From positions 11,294,663-11,358,662 of the forward strand of contig OW388298.1 of NCBI GenBank assembly GCA_936450465.1: 64,000 bases of DNA, given 5' to 3'. Shown here piece by piece: positions 14,821 through 25,488 of the stretch (position 1 is its first letter; every line of letters begins with the position of its first letter). Source of the DNA: Gibbula magus (lineage: Eukaryota > Mollusca > Gastropoda > Trochida > Trochidae). Below the pieces are notes generated by a model that saw only the letters and a list, made by a program, of their open reading frames with translations, was not told where the DNA came from and made no database searches. The position numbers and the translations under genes are program-made.

Positions 14821-16990
14821 CCGTGGTTGATCAGACAATGTGTGTTCCTACTGTGGTTGATCAGACAATGTGTGTTCCTACTGTGGTTGATCAGACAATG
14901 TGTGTTCCTACTGTGGTTGATCAGACAATGTGTGTACCTACCGTGGTTGATCAGACAATGTGTGTACCTACCGAGGTTGATCAGACAATGTGTGTACCTA
15001 CCGTGGTTGATCAGACAATGTGTGTTCCTACTGTGGTTGATCAGACAATGTGTGTTCCTACTGTGGTTGATCAGACAATGTGTGTACCTACCGTGGTTGA
15101 TCAGACAACGTGTGTACCTACCGAGGTTGATCAGACAATGTGTGTACCTACCGTGGTTGATCAGACAATGTGTGTACCTACCGAGGTTGATCAGACAATG
15201 TGTGTACCTACCGAGGTTGATCAGACAATGTGTGTACCTACTGTGGTTGATCAGACAATGTGTGTACCTACCGTGGTTGATCAGACAATGTGTGTACCTA
15301 CCGAGGTTGATCAGACAATGTGTGTACCTACCGTGGTTGATCAGACAATGTTTGTTCCTACTGTGGTTGATCAGACAATGTGTGTTCCTACTGTGGTTGA
15401 TCAGACAATGTGTGTACCTACCGTGGTTGATCAGACAATGTGTGTACCTACCGTGGTTGATCAGACAATGTGTGTTCCTACTGTGGTTGATCAGACAATG
15501 TGTGTTCCTACTGTGGTTGATCAGACAATGTGTGTACCTACCGAGGTTGATCAGACAATGTGTGTTCCTACTGTGGTTGATCAGACAATGTGTGTACCTA
15601 CCGAGGTTGATCAGACAATGTGTGTTCCTACCGTGGTTGATCAGACAATGTGTGTACCTACCGTGGTTGATCAGACAACGTGTGTACCTACCGTGGTTGA
15701 TCAGACAATGTGTGTACCTACCGAGGTTGATCAGACAATGTGTGTACGTACCGTCATTGATCAGACAATGTGTGTACCTACCGAGGTTGATCAGACAATT
15801 TGTGTACCTACCGAGGTTGATCAGACAATGTGTGTACGTACCGTCATTGATCAGACAATGTGTGTACCTACCCTGGTTGATCAGACAATGTGTGTACCTA
15901 CCGTGGTTGATCAGACAATGTGTGTACCTACCGAGGTTGATCAGACAACGTGTGTACCTACCGTGGTTGATCAGACAACGTGTGTACCTACCGTGGTTGA
16001 TCAGACAATGTGTGTACCTACCGAGGTTGATCAGACAATGTGTGTACCTACCGTCATTGATCAGACAATGTGTGTACGTACCGTCATTGATCAGACAATG
16101 TGTGTACGTACCGTGGTTGATCAGACAATTTGTGTACCTACCGAGGTTGATCAGACAACGTGTGTACCTACCGTGGTTGATCAGACAATGTGTGTTCCTA
16201 CTGTGGTTGATCAGACAATGTGTGTACCTACCGAGGTTGATCAGACAATGTGTGTTCCTACCGTGGTTGATCAGACAATGTGTGTACCTACCGTGGTTGA
16301 TCAGACAACGTGTGTACCTACCGTGGTTGATCAGACAATGTGTGTTCCTACTGTGGTTGATCAGACAATGTGTGTTCCTACTGTGGTTGATCAGACAATG
16401 TGTGTTCCTACTGTGGTTGATCAGACAATGTGTGTTCCTACTGTGGTTGATCAGACAATGTGTGTACCTACCGAGGTTGATCAGACAATGTGTGTTCCTA
16501 CTGTGGTTGATCAGACAATGTGTGTACCTACCGAGGTTGATCAGACAATGTGTGTTCCTACTGTGGTTGATCAGACAATGTGTGTACCTACCGAGGTTGA
16601 TCAGACAATGTGTGTTCCTACCGAGGTTGATCAGACAATGTGTGTACCTACCGTCATTGATCAGACAATGTGTGTACCTACCGTGGTTGATCAGACAATG
16701 TGTGTACCTACCGTGGTTGATCAGACAATGTGTGTACCTACCGAGGTTGATCAGACAATGTGTGTACCTACCGTGGTTGATCAGACAATGTGTGTACCTA
16801 CCGTGGTTGATCAGACAATGTGTGTACCTACCGAGGTTGATCAGACAATGTGTGTACCTACCGTGGTTGATCAGACAATGTGTGTACCTACCGTGGTTGA
16901 TCAGACAATGTGTGTACCTACCGTGGTTGATCAGACAAGGTGTGTACCTACCGTGGTTGATCAGACAATGTGTGTACGTACCGTGGTTGA

Positions 16991-17118
16991 TCAGACACGT
17001 TTAGTGAAGCACCTCGTACAGAAGAGAAGGTCCAGACAGAGCAGACCGAGGACAACCCCAACTGTTGATCCCACAATGCACCACCAGCCGCATGGAGGAG
17101 GCCCTTCCGGTTCAACGG
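16991..17118 (-). CDS. Ig membrane gene, exon 3 (transmembrane and tail)
   Basis: The acceptor is TTTGTTTTACAG|CC; the two bases complete a Thr codon with exon 2. The frame reads VEPEGPPPCGWWC, a hydrophobic run VGVVLGLLCLDLLFC, then TRCFTKRV and TGA. The TGA at 16991-16993 is within the last satellite unit (GTC TGA TCA). No AATAAA is present in the satellite consensus, so the transcript either ends through another signal, splices within the array, or continues beyond the left edge. Confidence 0.75.
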
Positions 17119-20100
17119 CTGTAAAACAAACATGGTAATCAACATCTTGGTTAATGTTTGTGTGAAGTAGTGCCTATCCGCTCGCCGGCAAACAACTGGC
17201 CGCTATAGTAGAACAGAGTTTGACAAAGTTTGAAAATTGTTTTTAAAGCAGACCCGCTTTAACTTGTTATAAAGGAGGGTTCTATCGGGGTTTTGTTTTG
17301 TGGAAACAAAATTCGAGAGGATATTCCTGTTTACATATATATGTTATTAATACATGATTAAAACACAGCGAAATTGAAAGATATTGATGAAGTTAACATT
17401 TTGAAGACTTTATATTTCACAACTCGATAAACACAAGCGCACATTTGTTGAAAATTAAAACAATGAGAACTGAAGCCATTCATCGGCGCTGCAAGTGGGG
17501 AAAACTTCGATACAGCATAACAGCATATCGTTTATTAGTTTCATGACGTGTTATGTATTACTATGAGAATACTGTATCAGTGTATGTCTTGAGTTATGGA
17601 AAAGTTGCAAAATTATGTACAATAAAGCGTGTTTTAATTTCACATAATGCAAAAAAATCCAATATGGCGACAGAACTCGCCCTTTAAAGGGCCTATAGAT
17701 AGGACAGAAACACATATCTAGCCAACCTCATTACAATCATGGATAACGCAGTGTAGAGTTATACAAATAGGATTTTTAAGAGATTGATATTGGACTAGGA
17801 ATAACTATGAAACGCTTTCTTACCCATGACTGACCCACGGACGCTTTTGAAAAGCTTTCTTACCATCACTGACACACTTACATCTTTTAAAAGCGTTCTT
17901 ACTCGTTACTGAATCGCGTACACTTATGAAAAGCTTTCTTACCCATGACTGACACATTTACATCTTTCAAAAGCTTTCTTACTCGTTAGTCGTTACTGAC
18001 ACACGTATACAGTTTTGAAAAGCTTTCTTACCTATGACGGACACACTTACATCTTTTAAAAGCGTTCTTACTCGTTACTGACACACGTACAGTTTTGAAA
18101 AGCTTTCTTACCAATGACTGACAACTTTACATCTTTCAAAAGCGTTCTTACTCGTTACTGACACACATAGACTCAGATCAACCATTATCCAGTACCTGTA
18201 CAAATGTATGTATAGTACGCTTTTTTACTTGTTACTGGCACACAGAGACACCAGTCAACCATTATCTTGTACTTACTACTTAGTATGTATAGTGAGCGTT
18301 TTCTTACCCGTTTCTGACACACACATAGGCTCCAATCAACCATATATCTTGTACTTACTATGTATAGTGAGCGGCTTGCTGTGTAGGTTGGATCTGAAGG
18401 GCATGCACATCCAGGTGCTGCCGTCGTCTAGTCGTGGATCCAGCGTCAGGACGAGGTGGTGCTGGTACAGGCCCAGCACGTTGAAGAAGTACCGACCGAA
18501 CACGTTGTGGATCTGGGTTCGGTTGACGTCCACGATTGTGTTGTATCCCGTGATGCTCGACACGAATACTGCAGTACCATCCTTGATCCACAGTACGTTG
18601 GACGTATTCAGGGAAGGGTCCAGGGTACAGCCGAGCGTGAACGAGTATCCGGCGATGGCTCGGTCGGAGATTTGCTCTAGAGTAATCGCTGCAGAACGTA
18701 GAAGTATGTATTTAAAATGTGATCATAAGGTGGTAAATACCACCGGTTCACATATCACATTTGTTAAGATCTCATGATCGGCTTCATTAGATCCATAGTA
18801 CATTCTCGGAGGAGAATCTGACGATTGCGGGGTCAACAAAGTGATTTGAAAGTAATATTCACATCCAGGGGTCAGTTACGCTGCGCTATGTACAGTGACT
18901 CGATGGAGAGATGGGACGATGAAACGAAATATTTTAGAATTCGCTTAATTTTTCAAAATAGCTAAAATTGGGGGGTCGCCGAATTATTTAAAGAGTTATC
19001 GGTATCCATAGTAACACCCCTGTCAGCAAATTACGCTATTTTTGACCGATTTTACCTACAGGGATGGTAATAATCATTGACTGGAGAGCGTTGAGGTGAG
19101 GTGAGGTGAGGTGAGGTGAGGTGAGGTGAGGTGAGGTGAGGTGAGGTGAGGTTAGGTGAGGTGAGGTGAGGCGAGGTGGGGTTTAACGCCGCTTTCAATA
19201 GTATTTCACTTATATGGCTGCTAGTATTTTGGCAGTGAAAAAGCTCGCAACGACATGAGGCTATGCATTGCGGCGGAACTTGCTAGCATCGGTTGTAACT
19301 AGTGAACCATGGGTGGTAGTAACCTGAAATTCAGTGTAACATTGCACCCAAACCTTCCTGCGTGTAGAACAGTTCTCTACTGCAGACAAAGTAACCGTAC
19401 CGGGATAGACTAGAGAGATACTTTATGTATACGATATTGTAATGCATATTATCAAGTTGCGAAAATGTCGCATGTACACATATGCACTTGCCACACAATC
19501 ATTTTATGTGCACGAGTGTCCGTACTTTTAGGTCTAATTTAAACCATTTACATCTGCGTCAACGAAGCAAACTTTCGAAAGAAAAACAATCTTTGCCATT
19601 TTAGATCATTCAGATTGAATAAAATGGGTTTTAAAGAAAGTTATATATTAATTTATTACCCATATGTTTGAAAATAACCGAATTAATATTATTGATATGA
19701 GCACATGTGCACATATCACGTTTGCCTAGCAACGATTGTTTCACCGCAGCTTACCGTATTTTGTCGTCTGTGACGTCATAAAACGATTGTTCGTGACGTC
19801 ACTGTTGCTTGCCGTCGCAAGAGAAGTGGGCCGCTTTCTGACTATTTTTACGCGAATGAAATGGAATAGAATGGGTAATAAAGAAATTATTACACTCGAA
19901 AGTGTGCCATATGACTTTTACGAAACTCGTGCAAATTCATGTATAACCCTCGCTCTCGCTCGGGCAATACAAAAATTCACACTCGTTTCGTAAAAGTCAC
20001 ATGACACACTTCCTCAGGTAATAATCTCTATATATGTTTAATACGACATTAACGGAAGTGCGGAAAACACCTTTCTACATATACATTTTTTTTATTGACA

Positions 20101-23100
20101 CACTTCACTTTCACGCTGCATTTATATCAGCTCGCAATCAAGTAGACTGGCGTCAGGTATATACATATAATTAGATACAGCTATCAAAGCATTCTTACTG
20201 CATATTTATTGCTTCCAGTAGTTACAAAATATGAATATAAAAAAATGAGAGAAATCCGTGAATTATTGAGTCTTCAGGGCTACCGTTAACAGTGAACATC
20301 TACTCCCTCCATTCATGATGAATTCGTCGTGTGACACATTCCCAACGATCATTACTTGTAACGAGAGATTTTTAACAAAACAATTGTTTATATATGCTTT
20401 CTGCACATAATTCATATGTCCAGGACATATATAACAAAGAGTTGCATGAATTGTAAGAATGACGCTTGTAGTTTATATTTAACATATATAAACATGACCG
20501 TTGGACTAGTCCATGATAATGTACACGCACTAGATAGTGGCAACATTGAGTGTGCACTGAGACTTTAAAGGCGCTGTAGCACGTTTTTTGCAAATTTTAT
20601 TTTTTCAAATTTCTCATTTATAATGATAGTTTATTAAACTATCATTATAAATGAGAAATTTGAAAAAATAAATTATGTCATTTATATTTACTTCAGAGGG
20701 TAAAACATCTTATTACACAAACCAATTATCCGTAGTGGTAATAACGGTGTTGCGTATAAAGCCAAAATTGCATTTTATTGTGAACACATTTTATTAATTC
20801 GAATGACAAACACAAATTCCCATGGCTTTACGGAACCATATACACTCCTTTGTAACTTGATTTTCCGAAGAGAGAAGGGTGTATTACTATTGCTGACATT
20901 ATTTTTCAAATAAATTTCATCGACTTATTTCAGCGAAAAAACGTGCTACAGCGCCTTTAATATATGCTTTTGGAGACTGACGGGAGATTACTCGTGCAGG
21001 GAGGAAATTGGGAATATCCAATATATCACACTTGAGGAGTGGTGTTCCTTACATACATATTGTAGTGGTTAGCATGCTTGCCTCTCACGCCAACGGCCCG
21101 GGTTCGAATCCCGGTGGAGACACCAAACAATTGTGACCTGGGTCTTATACTGTGTTGTGCCCCTGGGGAAGGCACTTCATCCACATTGCACTCAGTCCAC
21201 CCAGCTGTTTAAATGGGTACCTGAACACGGGAGGTACGGACCTATATGGTCGCGCGGAGCGCTCACCGAAAGTACAATTCCTTCAGGGTAATAATTGTAC
21301 CGCCATTGAGCAGTGCTTGCACTGGATATTAAGCGTTAAACTGTATATTAGTATTATTATTATTATTATATTGTACAGGGGTATCAATCTACAGTTCCTG
21401 TTATGCAGGGCAACCTCACTGTGTATCAATTGTATATGTTACAAGTCATAGAGCATTACGTTACATATTTCTTTCAGTTTCGAATCGTAATCTGTCGAAA
21501 TACTGCAAATGATATTGGAAATACATGATTTCGGTGTATCCTTGATTCTGATTGGTTGATTTGCCTATGTTGAATGACAATGAATACCCGCAAATTACTT
21601 GGGGCGAATCATCGCGAACATATACATCGTGTTCACAAGATTCGGCCCGACTCAAAATTTATTTTTTCTATTTCTCTTAATATGTGCTCCTCACTCAAAT
21701 TTGATATGTTGCATTGTCATTTTCTAACTTGTGTATAGCAGTATAGGTCACAAATAACTCTCAAAATTAATTAGTTTCAAGTAACTAAAATGTTTTTAAC
21801 TAGTAAGATTTGTCCAAGTTTGACGCATTCTTCCATGCGGCTCTGATTACCGAATGCCGTTGCCATGGCATGACGTCATAGTGATCAACCGTTTTGACGT
21901 CACAATGCTAGCGTCATTGTCACAATGGGTTAGGGCAAGTTTAAGATTTTTATTCCTAGGTCTTTTACTGTGTTGATGTCGTAGATAAATGTTTATCGCC
22001 ATCTAAAAGGATAAGTGAATATTGTGAAATGACCATAGTTGAGTGACACTGTTTTAGCTTATGTGTAAATTGTTAATATAGGCCTACATATTACGCCGAG
22101 CATTTACATTTGCTTGACCTGACCACACCTCTTACAAAAATGGAACAGTCGCAAAGTCCTTTCCACTCAGAGATAGGTACGCAAAAAGAAAGTTCGTTTC
22201 AAAACGCCTGATAACTAACGGTCATGTTACAATATCGATAAATAGTTGCGTTTGTAAAATTTCCGGGATAGATTGCTATTCAACACCCGCAAATGTCAGC
22301 GTTTAAAACCTCCGGCTAACGCCGTCGGTTTTAAACTAAATTTGCGGGTGTTGAATAGCAATGAATCCCGGAAATTTTACAAACGCAACTATTTAATTTA
22401 TAAATATGAACCATTTATTACATAATTTGGAGTGAGATACTCGGTTCTATCAGTGAAATAAACCCTCTATCAAGCTACAGTGGTGATAACCTTTATCACC
22501 ACTCTACTGAGTGACGATAAACTTTATCACCACTCGCGTGACGTCATCGGGACAATGTTATGACGTCATATTGTCAGCTTGCGTAGGCTGTACGTTTGCC
22601 GTTGAAATCACTCCAACTCAACGTAAAACACAAAATAATGATATAATAAATAGAATATCTGTTTTCCTTGACAAATACCATGTTTATCTCATCTCGTGAG
22701 GTAGAATTAGAGGATATTTGGCTTTTCTTGACTAATACCATGTTTATCTCATCGAGTGAGGTAGAATGGTTATATTCTCACGAGTGGCGCAGCCACGAGT
22801 GAAAATATATATCTTTTCTACCTCACGAGATGAGATAAACATGGTATTTGTCAAGAAAAGACGAATTTTCTATTTATTAAATGACCAAATCTTTGCATAT
22901 TCACCGAAATAGACTTGCATTTACGTTAAGTCGGCTCCAGAATGAGCCTGTCGCCTCAGCAACAATGTGACGTCATGAACGTGTCATGACGTCGGGGCAT
23001 TGTTTTATGACGTCAGGTCATTGTTATATCAGTCACTAGTGACTGATAACACGTTCCATTGTTATTTTCACTAGTGACTGATAACACGGTTTATTTTCAT

Positions 23101-25488
23101 TGATAGATCCCGGTATTTCACCTGCAATCATATAATAAAAGTTAATATATTTTCACTCGTGGCTGCGCCACTCGTGAACATATAACCTTTCTACCTCACT
23201 CGATAAGATAAACATGGTATTAGTCAAGAAAAGACAGATATCCTCTATATATCACTTGTCAATTTCATCAGTACAGTTAAGAATTGACTTCACAATTTAT
23301 TAAGTTCATGGAGGTATAAACTTAAAAAACGCTGTGCAAACTGTGCCAAGTTTGCACAGCGTTTTTTAAGTTTATTTAAGGATTGTTTTACATGTTTTGT
23401 GCCTCTATCGAAGTATAACAGCAACAAATTGTATAACATCGCGTAGCGTAGCGGAGCGATGTTATACGAAATTTGTTGATGTTATACTTCGATAGAGGCA
23501 TAAAACATGTAAAACAATCCTTATAATTACAAAACTAACCAGTTTTTCTTTAAATATTTACGTGAATCTAATATATTTGTCATTTATCACGGGAGGCAGC
23601 AGCTTCTTACACGCAACAATACATGGCTGAAGCCAAATTGAGGAATCCTTAATCTAAAACGGCAGAGGATTCAATTTCGTTTCCCCAGCATTCACATGCA
23701 TGCAGTCAGGGTTCGTTTTTTCTGGTTTACACAATTTATGATTAACCCTCATTAGCATATCACGCGACGTTCAAACATGGCTACCGTTTGCGAAGCGCAA
23801 GTGAATGAACAAGCTTGAGGACTTGTATCGATTAAAATGAAGTATTCCCGGTGAACTTAAATGTCTCATTCGGAAAAGGAATATATATTCCAGTTATCGA
23901 CGTAGGTTTGAAGACGAAATGACATGTGTATATCTTATTTTGCATCAAAACGTTACCCTCAGTTGTAAGAACCAACTGACACGACCATTTGTTCTGATGG
24001 ATTGTGACGTCACAAGGTACGAATGCACGAGGTATGGTAGCACATTTTATCTGCATTCATCGAGAAATGGCAGCAGGTTTTTGAGAGCTCTCGTCCAATC
24101 AGAAACGCGGAAATTAGTGTAACAAAACTATTTTGTAATTATACCTCCATGAACTTAATAAATTTTGAAGTCAATTCTTATAAATAAATATATTCGCACC
24201 TTATGTTTTGAAAAGGTTCCATGCCTACAAATATACAAATTTGCAACAATTAGAGCTGTACTATTTAGGCGTATGAAGACACCAAATATTAGCCCCGCCT
24301 ACAACTTGTTCATCAGCCAATGAAAATACACAACGCCACTAGCCATGAACCTGACGTCATAGGGGCGTGGCTAACTGTTATGTGACGTCACGAAATTAAG
24401 TTCATGCAGGTATGAACTGAATCTCTGTGAGAGTGTTCAGCGAATCAGATTCATGCAAAGCAAATGCTATTTATTTATTTGACAATGGTCGGGTATTAAA
24501 TCAAAAGCACTTGACAAATATGCCGCGCATGCAGTAAGATTAAAGTAACGTCGGTCTATTGCGGTAGTGTGTGGGGGATTTATAATCCAGGATATGTTCT
24601 TGTTTACATATGATTTTAACACAGTCCAATTGAGACATATTACTAAGGGTAATATTTTGGTGATTTTAAATTTGACAGTTTCACTATCGCATATTCATTA
24701 AATAATATACACAACGAGAGGTGACACCATTAATCGGTGCTACGAGTGAGGAAATACTGACAGTGTTATTAAACATATTATAAATATTAAAATTAGTAAA
24801 AATTAAGAGTGTTTCTCATTTCAGGTCAGCACAAAGGCAATATGTGCGATACTCTCGAGAGGACCCCCACTTTAATCACATAAAGCCACGCTCTTCATTG
24901 TCACTACACTCGCATTTGTTTGTTCTACAGCGGTTGTTTTCGCAACCCATGAATCGCTAGTGATTGCTAACAATTGCTAACGATTGTCAACTAGCAAATA
25001 AGTTGAAAGCTACATAGACGGACCATAGTTGGACTAACAGCAGCATCGGGACTGGACTGGTTATTTACAATGTAGCCTGGTTGCGCTGCATATCATTTGT
25101 AAACTAGAAGCTGTCCAACAGCGATGGTTCGACAATGGTTGTTCAGCTGTGCGCATGTGCGACAATTTCTGAATACTGAATAGTGATAGCCATAAAAGGT
25201 CCAGCGAACTCAGTCAATATTCAGTTGGATTAATACTGTAATAGAAAATCAACCTGCTTAGAAATGTTGTTTTTTAGATACCATAGAAACAATTCTACAC
25301 CAAAACAAAACTCAAGTAAATAAATTTATCGCGATTTTAATTACGTGTTTTCCACGTCAAAGTAGAGAACTGTAGCCCGTCACCGCACGCATGCAAGAGT
25401 TCAGTAAAGTTCAAAGATCATTCTCACCATTTTGTTGACAATTCGCTGAAAGGACGAATACCATCAACACAAGAAGAATAGGACCCAT
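16991..25488 (-). CDS. Single-Ig type I membrane protein (3 exons, 172 aa)
   Basis: Assembled from complement(25428..25488), complement(18359..18688) and complement(16991..17118). The lengths 61+330+128 make 519 nt, exactly 173 codons with the stop, and both introns are phase 1. Residues 1-17 are a signal peptide (MGPILLVLMVFVLSANC). Residues 22-130 are one V-like Ig domain: Cys41, Trp54 and Cys115, with the D-x-G-x-W-x-C pattern at 109-115. Asn48 and Asn76 lie in N-glycosylation sequons. Residues 142-164 form one membrane helix containing Asp160, followed by an 8-residue tail ending KRV. The phase 1-1 Ig exon is typical of Ig families. I cannot name an orthologue; an innate recognition or adhesion role is inference. 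The tail could be longer if exon 3 is spliced before its stop. Start: the ATG at 25488 has A at -3 and G at +4. Confidence 0.8.
17119..17807. other. Ig gene intron 2, unique part
   Basis: AT-rich sequence between exon 3 and the 46-80 bp array. No gene seen. An isolated AATAAA at about 17620 on the plus strand has no associated coding sequence. Confidence 0.5.
17808..18356. repeat. 46-80 bp degenerate tandem array beside the Ig exon donor
   Basis: About ten units built on GAAAAGCTTTCTTACC, then ACTGACACAC, then ACATCTTTTAAAAGCG, in an alternating dimer pattern. The three units nearest the exon are longer (about 80 bp). The last two carry GTACTTAC followed by TATGTATAGTGAGCG, which is the exon 2 donor plus the last bases of that exon read on the plus strand. 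The array therefore incorporates a copy of the exon-intron junction. Confidence 0.8.
18359..18688 (-). CDS. Ig membrane gene, exon 2 (V-like Ig domain)
   Basis: A 330-nt exon, phase 1 on both sides, GC-rich against AT-rich surroundings. The acceptor is TTCTGCAG|CG and the donor ATA|GTAAGTACAAG. The frame reads GYSFTLGC, NVLWIKDG and LDDGSTWMC, the conserved Cys, Trp and Asp-x-Gly-x-Trp-x-Cys of an Ig fold. The plus-strand ORF across the same stretch is its shadow. Confidence 0.82.
19087..19405 (+). repeat. GAGGT array plus associated repeat, copy 1
   Basis: About 17 GGTGA pentamers (to about 19180), then GGTTTAACGCCGCTTTCAA and about 220 bp that closely match 29418-29650, including GAAATTCAGTGTA, TTGCACCCAAACCTT and GTAGAACAGTTCTCTACTGC. 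This is a dispersed family whose simple-repeat end is part of the element. A related end in reverse orientation (AAGCGGCGTTAAAC followed by TCACTCACTCAC) occurs at about 30590. Confidence 0.75.
19650..20035. mobile_element. Foldback element family D, copy 1
   Basis: Internal inverted halves include ATGACTTTTACGAAACTCGTG against CACTCGTTTCGTAAAAGTCA, flanked by AAGTGTG and CACACTT. A second copy in the opposite orientation is at about 33310-33690, sharing CCATATG, TTGCCTAGCAA, AAACGATTGTTCGTGACGTC and TTACGCGAAT stretches. No transposase; non-autonomous. Confidence 0.7.
20569..20956. mobile_element. TTAA-flanked MITE, copy A
   Basis: Terminal inverted repeats begin AGGCGCTGTAGCACG and are perfect for about 21 bp; TTAA flanks both ends (20565-20568 and 20957-20960). 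It matches copy B (31452-31790) along most of its length, in the opposite orientation. It carries a perfect palindrome of about 57 bp near the left end that copy B lacks. TTAA target sites and AGG termini fit Kolobok- or piggyBac-type mobilisation; no ORF. Confidence 0.85.
21055..21378 (+). mobile_element. tRNA-derived SINE
   Basis: The 5' part has RNA polymerase III boxes: A-box-like TAGTGGTTAGCATG and B box GGTTCGAATCCC, about 35 bp apart. The body includes CCTGGGGAAGGCACTTCAT, a core seen in invertebrate SINEs. The 3' end reads TTGAGCAGTGCTTGCAC, TGGATATTAAGCG, then an (ATT)n tail. This end resembles that of the LINE at 59750-59822, which suggests the SINE uses that LINE's machinery. Confidence 0.8.
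22239..22396. mobile_element. Near-perfect foldback element
   Basis: Arms of about 60 bp: AAATAGTTGCGTTTGTAAAA, TTTCCGGGAT and ATTGCTATTCAACACCCGC are repeated inverted on the right side, with a GC-rich loop around GGCTAACGCCG. Non-coding. Confidence 0.8.
22400..23260. mobile_element. Nested inverted-repeat elements (TACCATGTTTATCTCAT family)
   Basis: The block ACCATGTTTATCTCAT plus GAGGTAGAA appears twice forward (about 22677 and 22737) and twice inverted (about 22830 and 23200). Flanking copies of CACGAGTGGCGCAGCCACG and ATCACCACT repeats are also present. A related reverse copy of the left part lies at about 60830-60980. No protein coding. Confidence 0.7.
23278..24180. mobile_element. Foldback DNA element with 41-bp TIRs and nested palindromes
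   Basis: The left terminus (TAAGAATTGACTTCACA... to GGAGGTATA at 23318) returns inverted at 24140-24180 with one mismatch. Inside are a perfect 22-bp-arm hairpin (about 23324-23378, AAAACGCTGTGCAAAC) and a second palindrome (about 23381-23524) with arms such as AAGGATTGTTTTACATG. A solo fragment of the terminus lies at about 24395-24415. Confidence 0.8.
25428..25488 (-). CDS. Ig membrane gene, exon 1 (signal peptide)
   Basis: Codes 20 residues plus one base: a hydrophobic leader ending SANCQQN. The donor is AATG|GTGAGAA at 25427/25428. An upstream ATG in another frame (about 25500) opens a uORF of about 11 codons that overlaps this start, so translation may be damped. No convincing TATA box was found upstream on this strand. 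Confidence 0.75.

Larger units (their letters stand above)
1..16999 (+). repeat. 30-bp satellite array with higher-order repeats
   Basis: About 560 head-to-tail copies of a 30-bp unit. One half reads GTACCTACCGTGG and the other TTGATCAGACAATGTGT; each unit holds the palindrome TGATCA. The array starts before the window and stops at about 16999. Three zones differ in variants. Zone 1 (1 to about 1950) has CATGG and AAGTGTGAACG variants and a local 570-bp (19-unit) repeat. Zone 2 (about 1950-5600) has GAGG, GTCATT and ACGTAC variants. Zone 3 (about 5600-16999) adds TTCCTACTG and CAACG variants and is built from blocks of about 2.0-2.5 kb. Because 30 is divisible by 3, two forward frames and one reverse frame stay open for kilobases, reading VDQTMCVPTV, YLPWLIRQCV and CLINHGRYTH per unit. 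I treat these as chance frames, not genes. Confidence 0.97.
18689..25427. other. Ig gene intron 1, transposon-rich
   Basis: A 6.7-kb intron with no recognisable coding sequence. It is packed with short mobile elements listed separately: a GAGGT repeat, a foldback element pair, a TTAA-flanked MITE, a SINE and nested foldbacks. It holds eleven TGACGTCA palindromes between 19771 and 24390. Small ORFs here look like chance frames inside these elements. Confidence 0.65.

Noticed and set aside
5370..17138. Giant repeat protein of about 3900 residues
   Set aside because: The same array is open in another forward frame for nearly as long and in one reverse frame. The unit is a multiple of three, and no start context, introns or unique domains support a gene.
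18208..18777. Plus-strand 189-residue ORF
   Set aside because: It is the shadow of the minus-strand Ig exon and runs into the array; the minus frame has Ig residues and splice sites.
21055..21130. Functional tRNA gene
   Set aside because: It has A and B boxes but no good acceptor stem, and is followed by a SINE body and ATT tail.
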